Below, in pieces: positions 48,597-57,786 of a stretch of DNA of 59,977 nt. The DNA lies in IMG/VR virus record IMGVR_UViG_3300027848_000024, positions 1 through 59,977 of that record, one strand, 5' to 3'. Each line of letters begins with the position of its first letter. Positions within the stretch are counted from its first letter, which is position 1. The DNA comes from a virus. The notes beneath the pieces are model-generated. The model saw only the letters and a program-made list of their open reading frames with translations. It was not told the origin of the DNA and did no database searches. The position numbers and the translations under genes were made by a program.

Positions 48597-49049
48597 CTAG
48601 TAAACCTCTTCTACTGTTGGGAGAAACTGCATCCAAGCTAGCGTTAGCAGTACAGTAATAACAACTGACATAGAAGCTAATGTTAAACTTTTTTTGCTTT
48701 CTGTTATTCCCGCAAACATAACGATGCCGCCAACGACGGCAAACATGCGAACGAAGAACCGCGCAAAGTACGCGAACTCCTCCAAAACTTCGGCGGCTTC
48801 CCACCAACCAGCTAGCGCATAGGAAGCCACCAGTCCCCACGTAATTGAGTTGACCAGAAAAGCCCCCGCAATAAGAGCGAACCCAATACGCAAAAGATTA
48901 ACAGGGTAGAATAAACCCTTTTCATGTACTTCGGAGCAAAGGTTCTTGTACCAAGCGAACAGAACAACCACAAAGATATTGGTCTGCGCCCAATACCAAA
49001 GGATACCGTAGTGCTCCGCGTAATACTGTATGGGCCCATACAGAGACAT
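48597..49049 (-). CDS. Membrane protein with about four spans (150 aa)
   Basis: ATG 49049 with GAAGGAAC upstream is preferred over the longer frame from 49145. Hydrophobic helices at about 23-37, 53-75, 95-110 and 118-138. Part of the lysis cassette; might be a second holin or antiholin (inference from position). Its first 128 bases overlap the gene at 48922 in another frame. Confidence 0.65.
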   Translation of the reverse strand: MSLYGPIQYYAEHYGILWYWAQTNIFVVVLFAWYKNLCSEVHEKGLFYPVNLLRIGFALIAGAFLVNSITWGLVASYALAGWWEAAEVLEEFAYFARFFVRMFAVVGGIVMFAGITESKKSLTLASMSVVITVLLTLAWMQFLPTVEEVY

Positions 49050-49236
49050 GTTCTTTTGTTCCTTCTTCACTATGGAGTTGAGTAAGGAGTTCTTCCAAAC
49101 TACGACTGAGCGAATTCTGTGCGTGCTGCTTGGCCAGAATAGCACTGGCTACTGTGTTTTCAGTTTCCTCTAACTTTTTTTCAAGTAGCACAGTCTTCTC
49201 CTGCTCTTTTGGTTTCTGTTTGAAAAGCCAGAACAT
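48922..49236 (-). CDS. Hypothetical coiled-coil protein (104 aa)
   Basis: ATG 49236 with GGAGG nine bases upstream. Residues 8-52 form a Glu/Lys coiled coil after a short FWLF start. The last 40 residues overlap the start of the downstream membrane protein and look less natural, so the original gene may have ended earlier. Confidence 0.55.
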   Translation of the reverse strand: MFWLFKQKPKEQEKTVLLEKKLEETENTVASAILAKQHAQNSLSRSLEELLTQLHSEEGTKEHVSVWAHTVLRGALRYPLVLGADQYLCGCSVRLVQEPLLRST

Positions 49237-49241
49237 TGAGG

Positions 49242-49499
49242 CTAGCCTCCAATGCGCATGGATAAGATGTCTATAGAGTGCGCGAGTTTTCCAGTGTTTT
49301 CCGCCATCTTCATATCAGCTTCCGAGCGCTTTTGCCCTTCTTCAAATCGGGCGAAAACCAGCTTAGAAATAATGTCGTCCTTCTTAACATTGTTCTTCCA
49401 CAATAAAGCCAGTGCTCCCCAAGAAGCGAGAACAACTAGGCCAAGAACTACAATCGCAATGTTATCGTAAGTTAGGATTTGTTTAGCGGCATCTTCCAT
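49242..49499 (-). CDS. Membrane protein with one span (85 aa)
   Basis: ATG 49499 with GGAG upstream. One strong hydrophobic helix (about residues 14-34), then a charged helical tail (FARFEEGQKRSEADMKMAENTGKL). First gene of the lysis unit; a candidate promoter lies about 50 bases upstream. Confidence 0.65.
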   Translation of the reverse strand: MEDAAKQILTYDNIAIVVLGLVVLASWGALALLWKNNVKKDDIISKLVFARFEEGQKRSEADMKMAENTGKLAHSIDILSMRIGG

Positions 49500-49529
49500 T
49501 TTTGCGCTCCAAGCAACCTAGATGCAGCA

Positions 49530-49560
49530 CCCTACCCCAAGGGAACCCATTATACTGTTA
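49530..49560 (-). promoter_or_regulatory. Candidate lysis-cassette promoter
   Basis: Reading the minus strand, GTTAACAGTATAATGGG contains a perfect TATAAT (plus positions 49549-49554); no clear -35. It would transcribe 49499 down to 47160. The same local context is found on the plus strand at 10055-10075. Confidence 0.45.
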
Positions 49561-49589
49561 ACTGGAACACACTTGTACCATGACATACT

Positions 49590-49994
49590 CTAGGAAACTT
49601 CGCGCCACTTGTCCGCGCCAATAGCGAGGGCTGAGATCCATGTGTACCCCAATCCCTCCAATTGCTTGTAGGACCAGATGCCCCGCTGCCGGTTGTCCAC
49701 GACCCATGTGAGTTTATCGTCGCTGATAAAGCATACCAGATGACCAACCCCCGATTCCGCGGTGCAGGCTACAAGCCATACTTTTTCTTCGGGGTATTTG
49801 AAGTCTTCCACGGCAAGGCAGGCTGCTGAAAGAGCATAGCCGTCGCAGTCCTCCTGCCACGCCTGCTTGGCGCGAACCAGCTTGGCCATGTTGCGCCATT
49901 TCTCAGCAACACCGTATTGTGCCATATCCGAAGCGTAGGAGAATCGTTCCTCCAGCAAACTGCGAACTTTAGTGGCTACTTCTTTTGCGGACAT
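49590..49994 (-). CDS. Transglutaminase-like cysteine peptidase (BTLCP type)
   Basis: 134 residues from ATG 49994 (GGAGG seven bases upstream; the 50234 frame is rejected). EDCDGYALSAA (C50), GVGHLVCF (H85) and VVDNRQ (D100) are the Cys-His-Asp triad of the BTLCP/LapG-related family. A soluble peptidase; in a phage tail/lysis region it may act on surface proteins or at DNA entry. Overlaps the lipoprotein gene. Confidence 0.82.
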   Translation of the reverse strand: MSAKEVATKVRSLLEERFSYASDMAQYGVAEKWRNMAKLVRAKQAWQEDCDGYALSAACLAVEDFKYPEEKVWLVACTAESGVGHLVCFISDDKLTWVVDNRQRGIWSYKQLEGLGYTWISALAIGADKWREVS

Positions 49995-50176
49995 GAAAAA
50001 GCCTCCGGGTCTTCGGCGCACATTGTATACCAGCCAAGAGGGGCAAACACCACTTCTCCTAATTTCGCTGGCCCTTCGTCCTCGTTGGCACACCCGCCCA
50101 AGGAAATAAGGGCGAGCAGGCCAGCAATAAGAACTATGGTTAGAACTACGTGAGTATTTACGCTGGCGTGTTTCAT
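49976..50176 (-). CDS. Small lipoprotein (66 aa)
   Basis: ATG 50176. Signal sequence VVLTIVLIAGLLALISLGGC with a good lipobox (LGGC), mature part 38 residues with two Cys. Overlaps both neighbours. Possible superinfection-exclusion or peptidase partner (inference from position and type). Confidence 0.75.
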   Translation of the reverse strand: MKHASVNTHVVLTIVLIAGLLALISLGGCANEDEGPAKLGEVVFAPLGWYTMCAEDPEAFSCPQKK

Positions 50177-50751
50177 ACGGGTTCCTCCTCAGTCGGGGGA
50201 AGGCCAAGGATGGCCAAGGCGCGGACGGGACCAAACACTTGCCCGAAAGCCGCTATGTTGGCTGCTGAGTTAATGACGATCTCACTAGCCGCTCCCCAAC
50301 GAAGCAGCCATCGTTGAATTTGTGCACTCGGGCTTGCGGCAAGCGAAGCTACTAGAAGAACTTCCTCGTCTGTGAGCCGGTCTGCAATCACCAGCTTGGG
50401 AGAAGTGCGCGGCACGAAGACGTCTTCTGGTGCGGTAAACGTAGCGCCGTCGTACAACCACCCGACTTGGGCCTCGTCGTTGACGACCGCCGTGTGTCCT
50501 AGGGGCACGACCCATTGCTTTTGTGCTGGGGGTTGCCACGACCGAGCCTGCCAAACGCCGAAACGCGCTGTGTCCCAGTCTTTAGGCTCGTTGCTAGCGG
50601 GTTCTACGTAGCGCCCGTCTACAAGCAGCCAACCGTACGGGCCAGTGGCGGCTGGACTAAAGAAATGCCCGGTTGTTTCTCCCTCGGTCCACCCCTCGTC
50701 CAGCTTCACTACGTTCGTAACCACGCCATCCTTAACCAGAGCAAGTCTCAT
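50173..50751 (-). CDS. Tail-fibre-associated protein (192 aa)
   Basis: ATG 50751. The N-terminal MRLALVKDGVVTNVVKLDEGWTEGE and the repeated WLYDGATFTAP style are those of phage tail-fibre chaperones or small fibre proteins encoded after fibre genes; I cannot place it in a specific family. Follows the glycine-rich fibre gene by about 120 bases that hold no gene. Confidence 0.6.
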   Translation of the reverse strand: MRLALVKDGVVTNVVKLDEGWTEGETTGHFFSPAATGPYGWLLVDGRYVEPASNEPKDWDTARFGVWQARSWQPPAQKQWVVPLGHTAVVNDEAQVGWLYDGATFTAPEDVFVPRTSPKLVIADRLTDEEVLLVASLAASPSAQIQRWLLRWGAASEIVINSAANIAAFGQVFGPVRALAILGLPPTEEEPV

Positions 50752-50874
50752 GTCTCTCTCCTATTAGTTTACCATGGGGTACTGTTTGCTATCCACAAGC
50801 AGTGCGCTATTCTTCGAAAATACCGTATGGCAGCGTTAGCACACCGCCCGCGCCAATATTTATTGCCATATTCT

Positions 50875-52446
50875 TTACCAAACCGTTACGCGAACGCGGC
50901 CATCGCCGCCCGCGCCAGAGTTGCCACTCTGGCTGCCACCGCCGCCGCCTGCCGGTTGCGTTCCAGCTGTTGCGTGGGCTGCAGCAAGTCCGCCCGCGCC
51001 CCCCGCGCCACCGCCGCCAGAGGCCCCTCCAGTGGTTGTGCTACCACTACCACTACCGCCGCCACCGCCGCCGCCGCCCATGACGGACGCGCCACCGATA
51101 AATGTTCCCACAGTGCTGATGCCGCCCGAGCCGCCACCGCCGCCGAAGTAACCCTGTCCGCCAGTCCGGGGCGAGGCATTGCCACCGCCCGAGCCGCCAC
51201 CGCCTAAACTGGTGGCGGGATTGCCTAGCCCTGCCGCCCCCACCGCACCACCACCAGGACCGCCGCCCGCCATTCCCGATGTCGTTGTTCCAGCTTGGAG
51301 TCCGGCAGTAAAAGCGCCGCCACCACCACCACCGCCGCCGTTGCCTGTGTTGCCGCCGCTGCCACCGAACGCGGATAGAAACGCGCCAAATGTGGTTGTT
51401 CCGCCGATCACACCAACAAGGTTGGTTGTTCTCGCCGCGCCGCCTGCACCAATCGTCACAGTCTCGGTCGCGCCCAGACCGCTGAGCAGGATTGTCAACG
51501 ATGAGTACGCGCCGCCACCGCCGCCACCGCCACCGGCACCGGTGCCCCGTCCGCCAGAGCCACCAGCGCCCCAGACCTCAACGAGTGCGTAGGTGCCTGA
51601 TCCCGGCTTGGTCCATGTTCCGCTTGCGTTGAATGTCTGTTGATCTTTGAATGAGCCACCGATGTTGGTTACGAGAACCTTTTTGACTGTGCCTGCAGAA
51701 GCGTCATACGTCATAATGAAGTCTGCATCTTCGTCGGGCGTTGTGTCTTCCGTAAGTGAGTTGATCACTTTCATGAGATCAACGAGCGTGATGGCGTTCG
51801 CGCGGGAAGCGCTCGTGTCGTACAACGCGAGGATGTCGTCTGTTGCTGGAGAGCTTTCCGCGGTGAGCACCCCAATGACTTTCAACATGTTTACCAAGGT
51901 TATGGACCGGATAACCGTGCCGCTGGTATCTTCCAGCACCATGAGATCGTCGACGGCAGGCGCACCCAACTCTGTTAGCGTTCTGATCTCAGTAGCCGCC
52001 AGCCTAGTGAGACCTAGTGTGGCAAGATTGCGTTCATCCGTGATGTCCGCGTTGGCAATCTCAGTCATGCCCACTGTCAGCGCAATCTGCGCAAGCGGTA
52101 CCATGTTAATATCCAAGGCGGGAGCCGCTGGGGAAGCGGACTCAGTACCTGCCTGAATACCCACGGTGCCCGTGGAGGCAGCAAGGTACACAAGGTCAAT
52201 ACGCGGGTTTGTTACCGGAGCAACCAGTGTGGCCGAGTTTCTCGCCGCTAGTGAGGTGGAAGTCCCCGCGTCCGAATCAAAGATGTACCCGGCGTTAATC
52301 TTAACAGACATATCGGGCGTTGCCTGTTCATGCACGGCGTGTTGCCCCGCGATACCAGCCAAGGCCGCGATGGAACTATCGATAGCTGCCTTGTAAACGG
52401 CGTCAGCCTGTGTGGTGTAGTCTGGCTGCACGAAGGTAGTTGCCAT
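50875..52446 (-). CDS. Glycine-rich tail-fibre/adhesin protein
   Basis: 523 residues, ATG 52446 with GGAG upstream. An N-terminal part of about 160 residues, then three related units (164-194, 201-232, 239-262) of type DD-x-L-x-x-D-T-S-A ... ITLVxLxKVI, then a long glycine-rich distal region (about 293-510) and the end GDGRVRVTVW. The distal region suggests polyglycine-helix sandwiches as in S16-type adhesins. Probably the receptor-contacting fibre tip. Plus-strand Pro-rich frames opposite are shadows. Confidence 0.8.
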   Translation of the reverse strand: MATTFVQPDYTTQADAVYKAAIDSSIAALAGIAGQHAVHEQATPDMSVKINAGYIFDSDAGTSTSLAARNSATLVAPVTNPRIDLVYLAASTGTVGIQAGTESASPAAPALDINMVPLAQIALTVGMTEIANADITDERNLATLGLTRLAATEIRTLTELGAPAVDDLMVLEDTSGTVIRSITLVNMLKVIGVLTAESSPATDDILALYDTSASRANAITLVDLMKVINSLTEDTTPDEDADFIMTYDASAGTVKKVLVTNIGGSFKDQQTFNASGTWTKPGSGTYALVEVWGAGGSGGRGTGAGGGGGGGGAYSSLTILLSGLGATETVTIGAGGAARTTNLVGVIGGTTTFGAFLSAFGGSGGNTGNGGGGGGGGAFTAGLQAGTTTSGMAGGGPGGGAVGAAGLGNPATSLGGGGSGGGNASPRTGGQGYFGGGGGSGGISTVGTFIGGASVMGGGGGGGGSGSGSTTTGGASGGGGAGGAGGLAAAHATAGTQPAGGGGGSQSGNSGAGGDGRVRVTVW

Positions 52447-52449
52447 GCC

Positions 52450-55400
52450 TTAAACTCCGGTTATTTGGACATCAGCGACACCGCCAACGTCTGTGCCTGT
52501 TTCATCGAAGATGAATATCTTTACGGAAGTGGTGGTTTTGTTGCTGTAACCAGCATACCGCGGAGCATCGCTGGCACCAAGTACCGGCGTTATGCTCACA
52601 GCGGGCGTAAGGAAAAACTCTGTGGCGTAGGTGACCGCGGTGCCCCCGACGGCTATTACTACCCCTTCCTGTGCGTCAGTACGCTCAACAGTATCTACGG
52701 TGCCAGAAAGTTCCTCAAGGTAACCGACGCCAGTGGAGGTATCCATGCTAATTTGCCATTTAACGTGCCGGCCCGTAATAGTGCCAATGTGCCATTCTTC
52801 GAACCCGTCGTAATCGTCCGAGTCGCCATGGTAGTCCAAAGAGACGGTTGTAGTGACTGCACCACTCTCTCCGGGGCCAAAGTTCGTAATCAGATCTGCC
52901 CACACGCGGAGAGAAGAAGCGGCGTGCCCAACGTCCACTTCTCTTGAAATGAAAGTAGCTTCCGCTACTGGATTGTCTACGAAAGAAGAAAACACGGCTG
53001 TTCCAGTGGAGTCCGTGTTTTGTGTATTTGGTACCAGCACCCCGGAAACATCATGCTTCACAAAGTTGGTGAAGTACGAGAATAGCTTGGTCATATCAAG
53101 GTAGTCACTAGCCGGGGCTGAAATGGCAATCATGTCCGCAGAAGATAAAGCGTAGTCCCATATAGCTAATTCCATGAATACGCCATGCGCGCCGGTAGCG
53201 CCATCATACCTCGTACCGAGGTACAGGTTGGTTATCACCGAGTCCAAGGGCACACTGTCTGTGCTGGTGGCACCAAGAACACCATCTATGTAGAAAGACA
53301 TAGCTCCATTAGAGATGGCTGCTATCAAAATGTGTTCTTCGTCGTCTGTCACATCAATAGTGGTTGTTCTACCCGTGTTAGCTACACCCCCCACCGTCGA
53401 GAGAAAGCGAAACTTGTTGGCTCCGTCCAACACACGAAGTTCCCAATAGTTGTTAGCGGTGCCATCGCCAGCAACAAGAATCATGCCCTGCTCGGTAATT
53501 GAACCTTTGGTAAGGGAGAACCTAACTGCAAAGGTGTGTACATCTGTTCCCCAACCCGGAATACTGGAAGTAGGCAGCGTAGCCATTTCCGCCTCACGGG
53601 TAACGGCACTGGCTTCCGGCTGAATGCTAGTAGAGGGGAATGGTAACGCTTCCAGCATCAACCCCCAAACAGCGATGGATTTACCTGCCGTGGGGGAACC
53701 AGATGCTGCACCAGTAGCCGCAGGGCCAATCTCCGTGTAGCCGTTGCCAGTCCCAGTTGTTATATCCACAGCCCATATGAAATACCAACCATGCCCCACG
53801 TACACAATGCCCGCGTCCAACATCTCATTAGCAGTTACCGTGCCTGCTTCCAAATCGAAGACGGCAACGTGAGTAATAAACGCCGTGGACGAAAAACGTA
53901 GGTAGGCATACCGATTCGTGTCTTTTCTAGCGTAAGCGGCCATGGTGTATGTCTCACCAGTTCCCATGGACGTACCATACCGAATACGCGGCGATGCACT
54001 TCCGTTAGCAATAATTAAGTCCGCTTCTAGTTCTCCATTTGGGGCCACCACCGCATTAGCAGTTACTGAGCAGTTAACCTTGCCCCACGCAGCGTTATTC
54101 ACGCTGGAAGAATACGTGAAAAGGGAAGCACCCGCAGGTTCCATTACAAACCCGTGCGGGACTGGCACTTCCCCGGAGTACTTCCAAGCTAGCCGCGGAA
54201 CATCGTCCGCCACCAGAACCGTCTTACCTGCACGATTTAAGTTGAAAGCGTGCGAGAGGGCACCCGCCGGACGAGAGAATGACCAAGCGTTGGGCAAGGT
54301 CCCCGTATCGTCTCGAAAATCACTGTAGAAGCGGGGCATACGCCCATCAATCCAGGAAGTGTGGTAGTCTATGTAGGAGATCTCGTCGTTGCTGTTAACA
54401 ACAGTGATGTCAAACGTCTTCTCGGTAGTGGAATAGTTTCCACTGGTGTCGACAGCTTTAACCGCCGTGGTCCAAGCACCGGGGGGCAAGCCCGCATTAG
54501 TAACCAGCGTTCCTTTGGTTACTGAGGTAAGCACCGTGGCGGTTTCCCATACAAGGGTGCCGACAGGCGCGTATCGCAACTCGTACCCCGAAAGGTCCGC
54601 GTCGGACACCTGTCCCCACTTAAACGTGACCACGTTGGCGTTTTGTTGGGCGCTAAAGGTGGCGACGTTGCTGGGATTGACGGTTTTGCCAAGAACTGTG
54701 TGGTTTAGCGCCTCTACCCAATCGCCTTGGAAACCAAAACGGTTAATAGAACGAATGCGAACATCGTAAGCTACTGTATCACTTACATTGAGGATAAAGA
54801 AGTCTATATCGGACCCATCCAAGAATCCATCTTTCTCCCAAGTGCTTTCCGAAGACTTTTTGTGTTGTACCTCCAACTGCCCACCATCTGTAACAAGGGC
54901 ATCCGCCACAACGTCCCACGTAACGTATATACGAGAGAACACCGTGCCATCGTTTCGTACGAACAGGAAGTCCGTGCCAGATTGCAGAGCGAGATTCGTG
55001 GGGTCCGCAGGGTCTTCTATAATTGCGCGAAGATTAGTATTAGGCGCGGGGTCCCCACGAGTTTCCTCGCCACTGTTCCAATCGAACACAGTAGAAGCCG
55101 TCTCTCGTAGGTTAAGATCGATTCCCAACACCGGGTCGTCATTTTGGCTATCCACCGCCATGGACCACCCTTTGATTTCAAAAGGTTTGTCCACCCATCC
55201 GAAGCGTGTGTTGTTTACGTTAATAACTTCTCCAACAGCAAACTTAAACGCTTTCAGATTGCAGGGCATACTAACAGAGATCTGCTGACGTGCACGCTCC
55301 AAGTCGATCTTGGCAATTCGTTGGCACATTGATGGAGACACTGTGAATGGAAGATCAATATCTTTCCAAATTCGCTCGGACTGGTCTTCCACATAGTAGG

Positions 55401-57786
55401 CCGAGTTAATCACACCGGGAAACTCTCCCGCTTCCCAAAAACCCCTAGGATCTGTAAAGGTACCTTTTACAGCGTTAAACAGTTCCTTTCTGCTAATACG
55501 GGACGCAACCTTAATACTGCCACGCAGGAAGGTTTCGTCTATGGATTGTGTGGGACTCCGGTACTCTCCGGCAAAGACGTTCCATTTTCCCCCAATGGGA
55601 ATGGCCATGCCCGCCATGGAGTTAAGAATTTTGGTGATGACTTCCTTGGGCTGTTCATCCGAAGAAAAAGCACCATTGCAAGTGTACCGTGGTTCCGACT
55701 TCCTAAACAGAGTGTGCGTGCCCGTACCTGCATCCGTAATAGTCACTGGTATTTCTGCGAGGGCATTGTCGAAGCTACTGCATAGGAACCCCCTGTACAC
55801 AACAAGGTTGGCCCCCGCATCCCCCGTAAAGTCTCCCGTGTATGCAAGTTCTGCCCAATAGTAATCTGTGACAGTAGACAAACCTGCGGGAAGGGTTCCT
55901 GTGCTTACCAACTGCACTACGTCCCCTGTGCGGAGATATGGAACATCTTCGGCTAGGAAGATAACCTGTGTACCAGAAACAATAGTGTTGTTCGAGCCGT
56001 CCACATGGGTAAGCAGGTGAAGCCCCGTCCCCCGACTTGTTAGGTTGATAACAGGGGTACCGTCCTGCTCGCCCGACGGTGCCGCAAACTGGCCGTCACC
56101 GTGGACTTCACCGGTACCGGCCAAAGACGCAAAGGCGCCATCATTGATGATAACAGGGAGACCGGCCAGTGCGTCCTCCAAAGTAGCCGCAAAGTAGCCA
56201 TCATTGTCGTTGTTTCTAATCCAAAAATACGTAACACCCGCTGTTAAGCCCCCCGGCAACCCTCCGGGGGAAGATACGCGAACTCTATCTCCGGTAGATA
56301 GTTCGGGGAAATCTGAAATAAACGTAGCCAGATCCGTTGTATCACTTACGGTAAACTGGCGAGATTCCGCGTCTACGGTAAAGTCGGCATTCTCTACACG
56401 GGAAACAGTATGTGTGCCCGTGCCCACATCTATTAGATCTATGTAGGTGCCAACACGAGCTTCATCTTCAGTTTCAGCAAAACGGCCTGTCGCATTCGTA
56501 ACCTGGATCCAAAAGTAGTTGGTACCCGCAACTAAAGGATCTGGTAATGTGGTTGTAGAAGCTACCCAAACTCTGTCCCCCGTGGTTATTCCGGGGGTGT
56601 CCGTGGCCAAGGTAACAATGTCTGTCGAAGCATCTACTGTGAACGCCTTTTCCACTTCTGTAGAAACTTGTTCATCGCAGATGTTTGCTGCGACAATGAC
56701 CGTAGCGTCATCTACTTCTGTAGCGGCGTCCGAGCCTAGGCCCAGCGTTTCATCTATAAGATAATCGCGTAACACGAGTGCGGGGTTATTGGACCACTTG
56801 GTGGCGCTATCCCGTGGGTCGTATATGCGCGCACCACGAACGAGGGCGGACACCTTTGGAACACGACGTTCTACTTTAAACAGGTTGGCGTTCCAGCTTA
56901 ACAGCAAACCCATCTTAGCTCTGTTTTGTTGCTTGTGGTTAGTGGACCACAAGTCTCCTGCACCGGGGTTACGGTTAGCTATAGATTTGGTTCCGTTTCG
57001 GAGAAGCTGGTGAACTTCATTATCCGCGTCACGGTGCATCGTATGCGTACCAGTGCCCGTGTCCAACACATCAACCGTTATGCTAGCGAGGGCCTTTTCC
57101 CGCGATAAGGACAGCTTGCCGGTAGTTGCCGTCACCGGCACCCAAAAGTAGTGCTGAGTCGCGCTTAAAGCGTCGGGCAGGGTGTCTGTGGTGGAGACGT
57201 AGCAGGGGTCCCCCTGTAGCAAGCCCAATGTTTCGGCAATGGTAAACACATCCGTACCGGCGACTACGGTAAAGGTAGTGCTCCCTTCCAACTGCCCCAA
57301 ACCGGGCACTACCCAGCTAGCGAGAGTTTTGTCTCGCCAACGCAAATTCCAGTCCACCTCTATGTCGGAGTACTTCAGCACATCCGTGTCGTAGTACCAA
57401 GTGAGAAAAGCATCCACTTGATGCGACGCCATTGTTAAGAGCGTGTACAGGTTGGCGTTAGCGTTACCCTGCGCGTCCGCAAGAGCACGATGGTACGTTA
57501 CCGCACCACCCACACGGATCATTCCATAAATGCGTCGCCAGTAGGTAATGGGCTGCCGCGTGTTGGAAGTAAGGGTTGCGCTGCGCGTGACAGGGTTGTT
57601 GAGGCCGGTGAGGTCTGGTGGCTTGGGCGCAAGCGCTTGTGACACAAAACCAAGAACAAGGTTAAGGGCCGCAACAACGAGTGCCGTTTGTAGAACAGTT
57701 AGTCCCGCAATGGTAAAGCCTGCTGCGTACACACTGGCGAAAGCAATTGCGGCTGGAACAGCAAAAGGCATTAGTTTGTTCCCCAT
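52450..57786 (-). CDS. Tail-tip/host-specificity protein (J-like)
   Basis: 1778 residues, ATG 57786. Hydrophobic, membrane-like N-terminal 50 residues, then the gpJ-type core (about 80-380, 700-960). Four related modules at about 171-252, 381-463, 468-592 and 594-695 carry (T)GDRVxVSSTxTLPxGLxAGTxYFW ... DxGTGTHTxxR and look like serial insertions. FN3-like domains at about 970-1130, and a LamG/concanavalin-like domain at about 1400-1540. Binds the host surface and closes the tail tube. Start overlaps the next upstream gene by 16 bases. Confidence 0.88.
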   Translation of the reverse strand: MGNKLMPFAVPAAIAFASVYAAGFTIAGLTVLQTALVVAALNLVLGFVSQALAPKPPDLTGLNNPVTRSATLTSNTRQPITYWRRIYGMIRVGGAVTYHRALADAQGNANANLYTLLTMASHQVDAFLTWYYDTDVLKYSDIEVDWNLRWRDKTLASWVVPGLGQLEGSTTFTVVAGTDVFTIAETLGLLQGDPCYVSTTDTLPDALSATQHYFWVPVTATTGKLSLSREKALASITVDVLDTGTGTHTMHRDADNEVHQLLRNGTKSIANRNPGAGDLWSTNHKQQNRAKMGLLLSWNANLFKVERRVPKVSALVRGARIYDPRDSATKWSNNPALVLRDYLIDETLGLGSDAATEVDDATVIVAANICDEQVSTEVEKAFTVDASTDIVTLATDTPGITTGDRVWVASTTTLPDPLVAGTNYFWIQVTNATGRFAETEDEARVGTYIDLIDVGTGTHTVSRVENADFTVDAESRQFTVSDTTDLATFISDFPELSTGDRVRVSSPGGLPGGLTAGVTYFWIRNNDNDGYFAATLEDALAGLPVIINDGAFASLAGTGEVHGDGQFAAPSGEQDGTPVINLTSRGTGLHLLTHVDGSNNTIVSGTQVIFLAEDVPYLRTGDVVQLVSTGTLPAGLSTVTDYYWAELAYTGDFTGDAGANLVVYRGFLCSSFDNALAEIPVTITDAGTGTHTLFRKSEPRYTCNGAFSSDEQPKEVITKILNSMAGMAIPIGGKWNVFAGEYRSPTQSIDETFLRGSIKVASRISRKELFNAVKGTFTDPRGFWEAGEFPGVINSAYYVEDQSERIWKDIDLPFTVSPSMCQRIAKIDLERARQQISVSMPCNLKAFKFAVGEVINVNNTRFGWVDKPFEIKGWSMAVDSQNDDPVLGIDLNLRETASTVFDWNSGEETRGDPAPNTNLRAIIEDPADPTNLALQSGTDFLFVRNDGTVFSRIYVTWDVVADALVTDGGQLEVQHKKSSESTWEKDGFLDGSDIDFFILNVSDTVAYDVRIRSINRFGFQGDWVEALNHTVLGKTVNPSNVATFSAQQNANVVTFKWGQVSDADLSGYELRYAPVGTLVWETATVLTSVTKGTLVTNAGLPPGAWTTAVKAVDTSGNYSTTEKTFDITVVNSNDEISYIDYHTSWIDGRMPRFYSDFRDDTGTLPNAWSFSRPAGALSHAFNLNRAGKTVLVADDVPRLAWKYSGEVPVPHGFVMEPAGASLFTYSSSVNNAAWGKVNCSVTANAVVAPNGELEADLIIANGSASPRIRYGTSMGTGETYTMAAYARKDTNRYAYLRFSSTAFITHVAVFDLEAGTVTANEMLDAGIVYVGHGWYFIWAVDITTGTGNGYTEIGPAATGAASGSPTAGKSIAVWGLMLEALPFPSTSIQPEASAVTREAEMATLPTSSIPGWGTDVHTFAVRFSLTKGSITEQGMILVAGDGTANNYWELRVLDGANKFRFLSTVGGVANTGRTTTIDVTDDEEHILIAAISNGAMSFYIDGVLGATSTDSVPLDSVITNLYLGTRYDGATGAHGVFMELAIWDYALSSADMIAISAPASDYLDMTKLFSYFTNFVKHDVSGVLVPNTQNTDSTGTAVFSSFVDNPVAEATFISREVDVGHAASSLRVWADLITNFGPGESGAVTTTVSLDYHGDSDDYDGFEEWHIGTITGRHVKWQISMDTSTGVGYLEELSGTVDTVERTDAQEGVVIAVGGTAVTYATEFFLTPAVSITPVLGASDAPRYAGYSNKTTTSVKIFIFDETGTDVGGVADVQITGV

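Noticed and set aside
50921-51592. Plus-strand Pro-rich frames
   Set aside because: They are the complement of the glycine-rich fibre gene; no start signals.
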